A DNA stretch of 64,000 nucleotides from Cynocephalus volans (GCF_027409185.1 NC_084462.1:186956071-187020070), one strand, 5' to 3'. Shown: positions 21,360 through 32,904, numbered from the stretch's first letter. Program-made: numbers and translations. The notes: generated by a model not told the origin, from the sequence alone.

Positions 21360-23550
21360 AAAAGGGGCGTGTCAGAGCATGTGTGCTGACATTAGCCAGC
21401 ACAACAGCGTGTGTGGCTGCGAGTTGCAGACAGAGCACCTGGTGGTCCCCTGGGAGGGGAAGGGCACCCACCGAGCAGAAGGAAGGCAGGAGGACAGAGA
21501 CTGCTGGCCACACAGCTCAGCACTTGGTGCAGGTGATTCCTTCTGAGAATGACTCAGTCAATGAGATGTAAATGTTGAATCAGTGAGAAAGTAAAAATTA
21601 AAAAGTAAGTTTTTTTATTATTATTTGTGCCCTTTTAATAGTAAAAATTATTTTATAAGAGACATACGAAGTTTGGTGGCAAGGGTTTTGTAACCCACTA
21701 ACAGGGTCTTGCTGAAGGCAGCCCTGTGTGACCACATATCGGGATGGGGACGAGGAATTAAATCAGAAATGCAGGAGTCAAGTGTCAAGGTGGCACATTC
21801 TCTGCAATCTGACTTAGCAGGATCCTTGCTGAAATGTGTGTCCTCTGTAGAAACAGATATGAACTCCAATGTTGAGGTCGAGAAGAGGGCTCAGAGGAGC
21901 CTGAATATAATTTGTCCAAGAAGAGAGACTTTGTCACCATCAATAGAAAACTAGTACAAGGCCAATCTCTATCTAACGTGGTGTCTGACATCATGTTGCT
22001 TATTCGACACGTGATTATGTTCACAAACATTAAGCAGGGAAGGGACATTGGAAGCCAAGTTCACTGGACTGAAGAAAGAAATAAGTCATAAATATTCCAA
22101 ACGTTTTGCGTTCGAACAGTCAACCTGAGAAACTCCTGTTATTTTGATTGCCCTACCATGACCCGAAACCTTTAGTAACACTTTGAAGTGATTTTTATAC
22201 TCGGCTCAAGTCTTGTAATAAAATGACCAGAGTCTCTTAGTAGTTTCAGCTCAATTTGGACCAAAAGTTCCCAGCCTAGTCACTCATTTCATTTACTAAA
22301 TCCTAGATCCACCTGAGTTTAAGGACATTTCAAACATGAGAAATACATGCCTCTTAAAGCAATTAACACTTTCTGTGGAAAAAAAAACCTGGTTGGATGG
22401 GCGCGTCTTTCACAAGGTGATTTTAGCAACAGCCTCTTCCTTTTTCAACCACCAGTCATTGTTTTTAACCACACAAATGCAAACTAAAGCTAAACTCTCA
22501 TGCTAATGTAGCTATTTTCTTTCTGTGACTTTACTCTTGTGTTCATGGGGTGATTATTATTTCAGTCTGAAGGTTGAAAGTAAAAAATAAACAAATAAAA
22601 GTAGGAAATCTCTTTCCAATAAAGAGTATCAACACTAGAGATATATTTTTGCACATTATGGAAAATACACTTGAGCTTACATTTAACCTGCTCTTTTAAT
22701 CTCTCCACTTGGTCTCCTAGTACCTGCATATGTGTGTGGAGGTTTGGGGGGAAATGGTGAGATGCTTTTGATCTCATTTGCGGGTGGTGGAACCACAGGC
22801 ATTCTTCCTGTGCGGTGCGTGTGCATGTGTGTGCCTTGATTGGCGTTGTCCTCGGCTAAAGTTCCTACATCAGCTCTTTGCCTCCTGTTAGGACTGGATT
22901 GGAAAGGGGAGACGACTTCTAACTTTCATCATCTGGAAGGAGACGGGCTGCAGGTTTTCTTCTCTTTTGAACAGTTGGGTGGTAAATACAGATGCTCCTA
23001 GCAGACCAAGAAAGATTAGTTTGTGGAATCCACTGTGTTCAAGGCTTGTTCTTGGTCGTGTTTGCATTACATCACCCTGAAAAGCTGAATAGATGACTAT
23101 ATTTATAATTAAAGGAACATTGAATGTTTGAAAATGGGGCAATCTGGTCTACATGGCCTAAAAGGTATACTTTATAAACCTGTCATCTTTATGCAAAAAT
23201 GTATTTTGCTTTTGTACAACTGTGAATAATTGTGCAAAATATAAAACAGTGTTTTCTGTGGGCAAAATACTGAAGGTGAGGTGATATGATATATCTAGGT
23301 GGATTTAGAGAAGCACAGGTTACCTAGGGAACGAGGACACCTCGGTGCTCAAGAGCACACGCTTGAAGAAATGTCTTGAATGTGCCCTTAAAGGAGTTGG
23401 TGATGACTTCCCTTAATTGTGGGACCAGCGACCTCACGTCAAGACCCAGCTGCTGACTCAGGTCTCCTCCCCTGACCAGAGGCCCAGGCTCAGTGTGGGC
23501 TCCTAAAGACTTATACAAAGATGCAGAAGACACCAGTGCATGGTTTTTAG
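21360..23550. other. No gene recognised
   Basis: About 2.2 kb of unique-looking sequence downstream (in minus orientation) of the ADAM gene. Open frames do not exceed 90 codons and carry no recognisable domain. The right end may contain the ADAM 3' UTR. No repeat was identified with confidence. Confidence 0.4.
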
Positions 23551-23553
23551 AGA

Positions 23554-23559
23554 TTTATT
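23554..23559 (-). terminator. Candidate polyadenylation signal of the ADAM gene (distal)
   Basis: AATAAA on the minus strand about 200 bp after the stop codon, the likelier of two signals because the other overlaps the stop codon itself. Confidence 0.4.
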
Positions 23560-23758
23560 TCAGACTGAGCTTCAGCCCCGTCAAGGAGGACGGTGTCAGA
23601 AGGCCAGCGCCTCCCTTTCCCCCATGACATGAGGGAGACCTGTGTCTCCTGCAGACTTCAACAAGTGTGTTCTTGAGCTTTGCCATCAGTTCTCCTGGTT
23701 CTTATTCACGAATGATCTTTCTATAATCTTCACATTTTCACAGGGTCAGGGCTTATCC

Positions 23759-23764
23759 TTTATT
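23759..23764 (-). terminator. AATAAA overlapping the ADAM stop codon
   Basis: The last sense codon and stop read GAA TAA followed by AGG, so a perfect AATAAA is formed by the final Glu codon, the stop codon and the next base. If used, the 3' UTR would be only some 15-30 nt. Confidence 0.3.
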
Positions 23765-25991
23765 CAGGCTCAGTATTTCTTATTTTTTTACCTTCAGGCT
23801 CAGAATATGTCCCTTCCTTAACCGTTGTGGTACTTATAGATCGCACGTTTGTGGCCACCCCAATAAGCAATACAGCTATTAAGGCATAAATACGACCAAG
23901 GACCAGTCTCAAATATACCAATGCTTGCTTGCTCTGTGTTACCGAGCGCACTCGTCTTGGAGGGGGTCCGCTGTCCTGACTCCCACCAGCACCCTTTCTT
24001 TGGCACAGTGGAGGGTCCCAGCCCACATGGCAGTGGCAGTTCTTCCTATTGTTGCAAACTCCTCTAAAACTGCACTTCTCAGGGACACAGTCGTAATTCA
24101 GTGAACTCATCGTCTCATTGCAATGGTTATCTTTACAGAACATATCAGGAGCACAGGGCGTACCCACTCTCACGTGTCCAACATCTAATGACCCTGTCGA
24201 ACGGTGTGCATCCACCCCCAAACAGGGGACCCCGTCTATTAAAGAGTGATGGAACGAGACGTGTTCCTGTAATCGGGGAATGTGGGTGACGTTCGTACAT
24301 TGCAGCCTCCCACACATCCTGTCTCTTTCGTCACAACGAGCATAAGCGAAGGACTCTTCATATCTATAACAGTGGCCAAATCTGTTGGCTACTGTATTTA
24401 TACTATAGCACGTCTCATCAGCGTTGTGAGCGTGTGCACCAAAGATTTCCTTGCAATGCATAGAGCGGTCTGTGCAATTTCCTTTATAGCAGTAGCCCTC
24501 TTCAGTGCACGGGGTGCCATCTTGCATGTAAAAGTCATCAGGGCATGTAAAGGTGTCACCCTGGCAGTACTCTGGGAGATCGCATATATTTCGGATAGGT
24601 CTGCACAGAGTCCCAATAGGAGAGTAGGTGCAGTTCGTGCAGCAAGCTCCTACATGACAGGCGCTTCCAGGTGTTAACTGACAGTCACTAGTACAGCACA
24701 GAGTGTCATAACACTGCTTGAAGGAGCCACAGTCACACTGCTCAGTCCTGTCCACTTTATAGTTTCCACAACGAACGTCTGTTTCATTTATAACATGCCG
24801 GGATTGATGGAAAGCGCACCAGCGTCGATGGTTTACTATGTTTTGAATATGCTGATAAGAACAATTACTGAACGCGTCCGTCAGTCCAGGGAATCGGAAC
24901 ATGATACAGGACGTCCTTCTCTGGCATACGCAGTCCTCAGGGGAATCGTAACTAAGGCCAATAGTTCTCCCAATTTGATTGGTTACTATGATAGATAACA
25001 ATAAATAATGTCTGCCTAGTTCACCAGTAAAGATGAGGCCAGTGGCAGAGCACAGGCCATAATCATCCGGCTCAAAGTCAGCTTCATGTGGTCTATCTTT
25101 AATGATTATTACTGATGAATGAGGCTGATAATTATCGAAAAAGACTTGCTTATAATAATTATACATTGGACTTCCTGGCACTCTAAAATCATTGTAGGAG
25201 GAGACTGGGTCCCTTTGATCATAAATGGTCATCAAATAAAAATAGTACCCAAAATGCAAATTATGTAAAAAGCTGTCAAGTAGCCTGGAGATACGTATCA
25301 AATACGTTACACATGATGTAACGTTGTTGAATATACGATAGATTGAATTGGCAGCTTGTATGTGGCCTTTCACAATGGCTTCATGGGATGAATACAATGT
25401 GCTAGAGAGCCTGGGTGCCCCACTGGTGTTTGCCACAGAGAAGAGGGGGTCTATGACCTCCCGGTGTCCTAGTCTATACATAGGACCCGTTGCATTGGTG
25501 TCGGCCACTATCTGAGAAACAACATGTTCAAACCTGCTGGAATCCTTGAGAGGTTTGATTTCATAGGCGAGGTCATCCAACTTCATGATCCCTTCAAGGC
25601 CTCCATAGCATGTGTCCACGGTGACCATGGATAGAGGAATGTCCTCCAGGTAGCCCAGGTAGTAACAGTCTGGAGGGATGTAGGGGAAATCCATCTGCAG
25701 GGCTCCTTGGTCATCCTGAGTCATCACCAGCAGATGTCTGGGCCATAGAAGCTTCCTGCGCCTCATGTGGATGACATGTCTCTGGCCCCCAAAACGCAGG
25801 CTGTAGGAGAGCCAGCCTGGCACCTGAACGCCTTTGCCATGGTGCATCTCTTTCCTAGGAATCACCACCTCTGAGGAGACATAGCGCCATGAGGGGCGGC
25901 CTTGAGAAGACTGGACTGGAGCCAGGAGCGCCCAGAGCCCGAGCAGCCAGACGGCGGCCTTGAGGACGACCTGTCCCTCTGCCAGCCTCAT
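23760..25991 (-). CDS. ADAM6: ADAM6-like membrane disintegrin/metalloprotease-family protein, catalytically dead, single exon
   Basis: A 743-codon intronless frame. Domains in order: signal peptide (1-28, hydrophobic core VVLKAAVWLLGLWALLAP); prodomain (about 30-195); metalloprotease-like domain (about 200-395); disintegrin domain (about 405-495) with CDCGS, the loop CRPIRNICDLPEYC and regular cysteines; cysteine-rich domain (500-630); EGF-like domain (635-663, CVPEKCSFRGVC then CHCHVGWDPPLC); membrane segment (about 690-713); short tail. The zinc motif HExxHxxGxxHD is replaced by NQIGRTIGLSYD at 338-349: all three His and the Glu are gone, so no protease activity is expected. The start has A at -3 and begins the signal peptide. 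Single-exon ADAMs related to ADAM20/21/6 act in sperm; mouse ADAM6, in the heavy-chain locus, is needed for male fertility. ADAM6 is preferred because IGHV sequences lie within 26 kb; ADAM20/21-like is the alternative. Several N-glycosylation sequons are present. Confidence 0.8.
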   Translation of the reverse strand: MRLAEGQVVLKAAVWLLGLWALLAPVQSSQGRPSWRYVSSEVVIPRKEMHHGKGVQVPGWLSYSLRFGGQRHVIHMRRRKLLWPRHLLVMTQDDQGALQMDFPYIPPDCYYLGYLEDIPLSMVTVDTCYGGLEGIMKLDDLAYEIKPLKDSSRFEHVVSQIVADTNATGPMYRLGHREVIDPLFSVANTSGAPRLSSTLYSSHEAIVKGHIQAANSIYRIFNNVTSCVTYLIRISRLLDSFLHNLHFGYYFYLMTIYDQRDPVSSYNDFRVPGSPMYNYYKQVFFDNYQPHSSVIIIKDRPHEADFEPDDYGLCSATGLIFTGELGRHYLLLSIIVTNQIGRTIGLSYDSPEDCVCQRRTSCIMFRFPGLTDAFSNCSYQHIQNIVNHRRWCAFHQSRHVINETDVRCGNYKVDRTEQCDCGSFKQCYDTLCCTSDCQLTPGSACHVGACCTNCTYSPIGTLCRPIRNICDLPEYCQGDTFTCPDDFYMQDGTPCTEEGYCYKGNCTDRSMHCKEIFGAHAHNADETCYSINTVANRFGHCYRYEESFAYARCDERDRMCGRLQCTNVTHIPRLQEHVSFHHSLIDGVPCLGVDAHRSTGSLDVGHVRVGTPCAPDMFCKDNHCNETMSSLNYDCVPEKCSFRGVCNNRKNCHCHVGWDPPLCQRKGAGGSQDSGPPPRRVRSVTQSKQALVYLRLVLGRIYALIAVLLIGVATNVRSISTTTVKEGTYSEPEGKKIRNTEPE

Positions 25992-25999
25992 ACTCCAGC

Positions 26000-28640
26000 T
26001 CAGGGGTGTTTGTCTGGAGGGAATGGTTAAAGGGAGTGTCCTCAGTGGAGCCAGGGCCGAGCTGTCTGCAGTGGCCCCTTCCCTGCCAAGGAGAGAGTGA
26101 CAGAGAACAAAGGCCCCTCAGGCCCCAGCATCCCAGCCCATGTTGGTTACCTGGACAACCAGAGGGAATTAGGCAACAGTCCCAGGGTGTGGCAGTGGGG
26201 GGCCCTGGGCCATCTGCCAACTGGGCTGGAGGTGGGATAAGAGCAAGGGTCACGTCTGTGCATGCTCACCTGGAAGGGAAAAGGGAGAGGGGGCACGGGT
26301 GAGTCCTTTTACCAGGATCCGTCTTTTCTTATGATTCTTGAATATATACCATGCAGTTACTACATTTTCTAGAGCTTGTCTACAAATTCTGCTACCCATG
26401 TCACACTGGGGCTGTTTCTATGGGTTCATATTTCTCTCTGCTGTGGGTCACAGTTCCTCATTCTTTGGCATGTGAAGGTATCCACTGTAAATATTACCCA
26501 GTTGGGTGTTGATTTTTTTTCCTGTCCCTGTAAATGTACATGTATTTTTCTGATTTTTAGTTCATGTGTTTGGAAACAACTTGATGTTTTCGTATTTTGC
26601 TTTGACGCTTTGTTTGGGGTCACCAGATCAGCAGTTACTGCAGGGTCAGTTTTTCTCCAAGACTATGTAGAAGCCTTCCGAGAACTCTACCTGGATCTCC
26701 CTGAATTAGGAGAATTTTTCACACCATCTCTTGGGAACAGAGACTTCTCCTCACCCTGTGGGAGCTCCAGGTGCTCTCTCTCTCCCTTCCCTGTGGGTCT
26801 TTCCTGGCTTTGGGGTTTCCTCATGGTTACTGGTTATAAAAACTGAACTGATTAAAGGCAAAGACAGGAGTGGAGTTAGACTGGCTTGTGCACAACTCAC
26901 AATATGCCTCACAGCTTTGGAGGGTTTCTTTGTTATGAAACCTGAGTTAGGAATGTGTAAACAAATGCAGGGTGTTCATACTGAGTGGCTGGGTCTGAGG
27001 GACACCCCAGCAAGGCATGCAGAGCTGTTCATGGGGCATTCATATCAGTTTCATGGATCTTGGTCTGACATTCTGGTCATTCTAGGTTTTGTAAGTTCCC
27101 ATATTGCGTTTGCAAATCCCTCTTTTCATGGGTGAGTCTCTTTATCTTCTCCCCTGCCCCTACCCTGTGGACCAGGGCTCCTCCGGCCTTCACTGGGCAC
27201 TCAGGTTGCTCTTCACTTTGTTGTGATCCTGTTTTCCAATCCATAAAGACAAGACGGTGGCCAACTGTGATTACAGGGTGGACTGAGTTCACGGGAGACC
27301 TGTAGGGCTAGAGCTCCATTCCCTAGCACACCCTGTATGTGGCCCCCAGTGGCCCTTCAGAGTGGGCTGGGGCTATGATGGCACCAGGTCCTTGTGGTCA
27401 CAAGAGCAGCCACAGACCCTGGGACCCGCATCCGCCATCCTCCAACTCCAGGAGCAGGGCTACAGCTCAGTGGGAAAGGCAGGCTTTCTTCCTGCTGCAT
27501 TGTTTTCATGCTGTCCATGAGTTCTCTGACCCAGGGCTCTCTGCAGCAGCAGGACCATTAGTCCCCACAGCCTCATGGCCACCCACCCCAAGTGCTCAAC
27601 GAGCTTTTCCTCATTGGCTTATCCTCGATGGATGTTTCCTGAGAGCCTAGAGCATTCAGAGCTCTGCCATGCAGTAGATGGGATCCCCTGAAGACATGGC
27701 AGATGCAGGGCCTTCATGAGCTGGGATTACATGAGGGAATCACAGATCCACTTTCTTCCTATGAACAGCTGATGGAAAAAGAGACTCTGCAGGGGCTGAG
27801 GCCACAGGCAGGAGGTAGAGGCCTCAGGACCCCAGCCTCCCCCACACCTGCTCCCTCACCTTGCGCCATTTTGGCACCCGGAAGCCCCTGCAGGTGCTGC
27901 TGAGCCACAGACCCTGCTGGAAGTGGATGACCCACAGGAGGTCCACAGGCCAGGGGCTGGGGCCATGCCACCCAGGCCCTGCCCTGCTGCTGCCCCCGTC
28001 TCCAGCACCAACATTCCTCACTACACAGCAAGCAGGCCCTGGAACCCTGCCTGACACTCTACACACACCAGCAAAGGCTTCCTCCATCTCTAGGTGAGCC
28101 CGCAGCCCCCCTGAGGTAAAGAAAGACTCCTCCCGGGATAGGACAGGACTGGACAGTGGCTTTATTGCTCTCTCATTCTCCGTTCCATGGATGTTGTCTC
28201 AAATTCACCCATCATCAGCCTGTGCCAGATCCACGGGCTGGGTCCTCTGGTGGTGGAGGAGGTGCTGGTGGTGACATGGCCATGGAGGCCATGGTGCTGA
28301 CACAGCAGATGCCACTGAGAGCTCCAGAGCCCATCTGGGCCTGCTGGACAGGTCTGAGAAGGAAGGAGGCCAACCAAGTCGGCTAGTGGACAGAGGCCTG
28401 CAGATATGGGTGGGCTGGGGGCGGCAGGTGGGCGCAGTCGGCACCCCAGGTTAGGGAACATCCTGCTGTGCTGTGTCTTCAGTTTCTTTGTCAGAGGACA
28501 GATGATGGACAGAGGAATTAATAAAGTCCTTTCATTCACACAGACACCTACTGATCTCTCGGTTCCTTGCTGATACTGTGTGTAAAGTTGTCATGCCAAA
28601 TGAACACATATACCCCTCAGTATGTTTTAGATCTTCCTAG
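26000..28640. other. 5' flank of the ADAM gene, no further gene recognised
   Basis: Contains the presumed promoter and 5' UTR of the minus-strand ADAM gene. 27340-28160 is GC-rich with overlapping open frames on both strands (up to about 100 codons). A 125-codon minus frame at 28162-28539 has no recognisable domain. I see no TATA box or splice pattern that fixes the transcription start. Confidence 0.4.
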
Positions 28641-28659
28641 TACTTACAAGATACCAAAA

Positions 28660-29005
28660 AAAGAGTGTATCCTGTACATGAGTGTGCATGCAACTGCACA
28701 CGTGTGCATGTACAATCGTGTGTGCACATGTGCATGCAGATGTGCATGGCGTGTGCAATCATGAGCATGTACATGTGCGTGAGGGTGTGCATGTGTGGTT
28801 GTGTAATCATGTGTGCATGCAGGTGTGCATTGTATGGTGTGTGCAATCATGTGTGTATGCACGTGTGCATGTTCATGCAGGTGTGCATGTGTACATGCAG
28901 ATGTGCATGTGTGGCATGTGAATCATGCATGTGCACGAGTGCATGCAGGTTACGTGTGTGTGGGCATGCATGCGTGATGTGCATTTGTGCATGTGTGTTT
29001 TGTGC
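28660..29005. repeat. Degenerate TG/GTGTGCATG minisatellite
   Basis: About 345 bp of GTGTGCATG, GTGCATGCAG and CAATCATGTG units of irregular length. Open frames on both strands (Cys/Met/Val/His-rich) are by-products. Confidence 0.9.
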
Positions 29006-29559
29006 TCCACTCCATACCCCTAGGAAATGGGCTTGAACACATGGAGGGAACTTTATAAAAGTTCGTATTTACATTTGAGGAAATCAATACTTGGGGGGCC
29101 TGACTTTTCTGAAAACTTTCATCAGCCTTATTGATTAGGGGTTTCTTGAATCACAGCATTATTTCTCGTGTTCGCTCTAACTCACTAGTTTCGTATGTCT
29201 TTAAAACAGCAGCACGTGTGTGGAGAGTGAAGTCCGGGTCTCTGGACGGGGCAGGTGGGACGTGGAGGGACAGCGGGCTCCGTGGGCCCTTCCGTGTCCT
29301 GTGCTCAAGGAGGAAGTGAGTGCAGTTCCCCGGGACGCAAACGGGAAAAAGAGAAGCAGGAACAAGATAAGGACGGGCGTGAGGAGTGGACAGAGGCTGC
29401 CGGGCTCTCACGCCGCCCGAGTCCCCAACGCGTCTTTTCATCGTGAGTTTTGAGCAGAATCTGCTCCTGCCGTTGACACGCATGTCACAGACGCTAGGAC
29501 TGAGCTCCCTGTGAGCCGACGGCACGTGCCTGACCGCGAGGACGGAGGCCACGGCGATG

Positions 29560-30350
29560 GTCCGGGGACAAGCTCATGTCACTCTCAGGAGTCTGTGACG
29601 GAGGCACAATAACCACGTGCCACAAACCACACCCAGCCTGGCCCCGCCCACTCCGGCGTCGGCTCCTCCCTCAGCCCCGCCCACTCCGGCGTCCGCGCTT
29701 CTCTCTCAGCCCCTCCCCTCTGCGGGAGGCGAGAGCCCGGATGTTGCTGGTGTCCGCCGTTGTCGGCTCGTTAGCGGGCGCTCCAGACGTTCTTCAGCCA
29801 ACGGAGTGCGGAAGAGAGCGTGGAGCGGCGCAGCAGCGGCGGACTGAGGAGGCTGCTGGGGCAGGAGCCAGGGCCGAGGGCGGGAGCGGGGCCGAGGGCG
29901 GGAACCGGGGCCGAGAGCAGGAGGCGCGGGGCGGACCAGGCAGGCCCGGGTGAGGGGCTGTGACTCCCGACCGAGGCCGGGGAGGTAGCGTCGGGCTGAG
30001 AGGGCGGCGCGGGGCCGTGGGGAGGGTCCCCGAGCCCCGAATGTGGAGGGAGGGGATGGAGACGGCTGTGCCCGGCGCTGACGGGGACAGGAGAGCCACC
30101 GCCGTCCCTCCCCGCGCCGCGCTCGCCTTCTCCGCGGCTGCTGCGGAGGTGGCGGGGAGCGGTCCCCTCATCGTCCCCACAGTTCGAGTGTCTCCTGAGT
30201 CTGTTGTGACACTTGCATCACCGGTGGCTTTTGTGCCGTCAGGGGTGGTGGCGGTCCCTGTCACACCCACCGTCTGTCAGACGGAAGAGCTCTGTCCAGT
30301 GCTCTGTGAGCGCGTCTGTGTGACGAGTCCCCTCCGCCCGCCTTTGTCTG
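29560..30350 (+). promoter_or_regulatory. CpG island with GC boxes
   Basis: Dense CpG and GC content, in contrast to its surroundings. Two GC boxes CCCCGCCC (29642 and 29675) lie in a 33-bp tandem pair GCCCCGCCCACTCCGGCGTC, and GCCGAGGGCGGGA repeats at about 29870-29915. No TATA box. Typical of a housekeeping-type promoter. Direction is inferred as plus from the splice donors that follow. Confidence 0.75.
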
Positions 30351-31143
30351 GCACAGGATTGTATCTCCCCGTGTGTGAAGGACACTTTTCTCGGGTATAG
30401 GACTCTCGTTTGAAAGACATTTTGGTTTTTGTTTTTAAGTGCGCTGGCAGTCTGAGATTTTATCCTAGTAGAAAAACTAATCTACTTTAGAGTCACTTTT
30501 AAATGAGCAGCCAGCCTATGAGCAAATGCAAAGCCAAAATTTCAGGTAAGTTGACTCAGTTCCCAATATTTATAAGTGATTACTTAGGACAATGCCCGGT
30601 ATGGAATGAGTGTGGGGTAAGACAGAGCTGTTAGTAGTAGTAACAGTTCAGTATAATTTCGTGTTTCTCCTAAACTGATCAAAGCTGAACCCTTCTCAGT
30701 CTTGATGTGTTTATACTAGTGATCACTACTCAGAGAAACTGATTATTTCCTTTGAGGAAAGCAGCCTGGCTTCTCACGTTCATCTTGGTTTAGTGTAATA
30801 CCTCTCTTCTTTAAAACAAAGAAAAAGATCGGTTGAGTGTCTTTTCACTTTGAAATATTTATTTGCTAGTTGATAACTTACTTTTAAAACTGTTTAGTTA
30901 CTGAAGGAAAATATTTGTGTTTCAGGAAAGTCTTTCAGTTGTTTATACAACTTACTGTCCTGCTCAGTATACCGTGTATGAGCCAGTGATTCGACTTAAA
31001 AGTCAGATGAAAACTCAGCTCTCAAAGACCCTTCAGCTCAAAAGAAGTTCAGAGCATCTTATTAGAACCTCATCATCTAAAGAATTTCCAGCCTACCGAA
31101 TGTTAAACATTTCAAGGCATTCTGCATGAGATTGGTGGAACTG
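29750..31143 (+). other. Candidate 5' exons of an unidentified transcript
   Basis: Splice-like signals on the plus strand: a donor GTGAGG at 29950 after CpG-island sequence; a segment 30440-30545 between TTTTTAAG and GTAAGTTG; a segment 30926-31143 between TTTGTGTTTCAG and GTATGTTT. Segment 2 has ATG at 30504 (MSSQPMSKCKAKISG). Spliced directly to segment 3 the frame ends at GTATGA after about 18 further codons, while another frame of segment 3 is open for about 66 codons ([20 protein letters not shown] and onward) to TGA at 31127. I do not recognise either peptide. It may be a non-coding or alternatively spliced RNA, or chance splice signals. Confidence 0.3.
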
Positions 31144-32900
31144 GTATGTTTGTTTTTCTCTTCGCTAGGATAGGATCACTGATTATAGTTTTGTCTAAAG
31201 AGAATCTACTTTATTATTGATAAAGAGGTTTTTTTTTTTTTTTTTTTTTTTTGGGACTACCAAAAAGCTGCAGTCAACTATATCAAATTTTTAGCATTTA
31301 AAAAAAGCATATTAAAGATGTCAAGCTTTCTGCCAGAGATGATTATGGTTTCTTCTAATTGATACAGATTTTTAGAAGTTTTCTATTAAACAGAAATGTT
31401 ATTAGGACAATTAAAATGTTAAATGTATGAAATTTTAAATTGCCTTTGGAAAGAAAAATGTATGCTGTAGTAATGAGATGAAAGAAATGTATTTTTAAAA
31501 ATAAGGTATATATGAAAAAGAAACATCTCTTAAAGCTTTCTAATGCATGGGAAAAAACTGAAGGTAAAAAGAAATTTTTAAGAAATTTTTATTTATTTGG
31601 ATCTCGAGTTTGTTTAAATAGGAGAAATATAAAAAGTTTGACTCAGGCCATAAGTACTGTTTTAGAGTAAATCATTTAATATCTGTTCTATTTACTTATT
31701 GGAGGGCAAGGACAATGACTTACCTAATGCAGAGTAGGCAGTCTGTAATTATATATTGACTTTTTCAGATATTTCTGAAATCCACAATGGGGGCAGAAAT
31801 GGTTTCACTTTGGCACAAATCATTTCTCCTTCTTTGGGGTCCATATCCTTGTTTAATTAAAGCAGCCTCAATCTTCCTTTATCCTCAGAACACCATCTTC
31901 CTTTTACCCCTAAGTATAGCTTCTGCAAACTTATCAAATTTTCACACCGCCCCCCTAACTGGCTTTCTTTCTTTAACAGGTCCACCTTGGTTAATTTTGC
32001 AATAAGGGGCATATCAATGTTTGTTGTTAGTGTTCTTATAAATATCTTGTTAGCACTTGACCTACCATACTCTGTAAGCTGTTGCTTTTCCTCCTCTTCC
32101 TTTTGCATACTTCTTTTTGCATGTATTGTTTAGAAGAATAGATTTTCCGCTAGTGTTTTAAAATTTAAAGCTCTTTAACTCCTCATTAACATTTTGTAAT
32201 CTCCTTTTATATCATTGTACAATTTCAAAATGTATATCCTTGGTTTTTCCTCTTTCATCAAGGTTTTTGATGTGATTTTGTTATGATTACTGATACAGTA
32301 ATTGGATCCTAAGAAAATGGTTAAATTTTTATCTTACATGTATTAGGATCTTGCCAATACCTAAAGTATGTTTTCACATTTAAAACTTAGAAACTTTGTA
32401 CCTTTCCCTCCCCTACAAAAATAAACTTCAGTCTCCTTGAAATCCTTACATTCATAGCCTGCCATTTGAATCTAATGTCCATCATCAGCCAAACAGGCAG
32501 TCTGCAGCCTCCTTGGTGTACCATGGACTTTCAGTGCAGGCCTTTATCCCTTTCCAGGCTGCATCCCAGCCACCCCTTTATCTCTGCTCTTCCAGGATTG
32601 GGCTCTCCTTCCAGACCATCTCTTCTTCTCCGTAGCCTTCCTAACCAAGCAGGTAGGGTCAGAAGTGATTTCTGTGCTCTCATGGCATTTCTTTTGTCTC
32701 ATTCTTCTTTGCCTTTTGTCATGATAATGGGTGTATGTTTCTTACATACAGTAGTTGTCAGAAAATGTTGGCTGAATTGAAGTATGAGGCACAGTACATG
32801 GTTTTTACATGTAGGTCTTATCTCTGACTAGACAGTAGGCCCCACGGGGGTCAAGCATCATGTCTTTTTATGTAGAGTCTATTTGTCGATTGACTATTGA
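31144..32900. other. No gene recognised; poly-T run
   Basis: AT-rich sequence, intron-like if the upstream candidate exons are real. A run of about 24 T lies at 31230-31252. A short minus frame at 32108-31857 is Lys/Glu-rich without a recognisable domain. Confidence 0.4.
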
Positions 32901-32904
32901 TAGA

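Noticed and set aside
24101-24998. Plus-strand frames of 62-131 codons and minus alternate frames inside the ADAM gene
   Set aside because: Shadows of the 743-codon ADAM frame, which has the full domain series.
28637-29036. Cys/His/Met-rich frames on both strands (69-123 codons)
   Set aside because: Products of the TG-rich minisatellite.
29153-30270. Long overlapping frames in the CpG island on both strands
   Set aside because: CpG-rich DNA has few stop codons; frames on both strands overlap and lack start context or domains.
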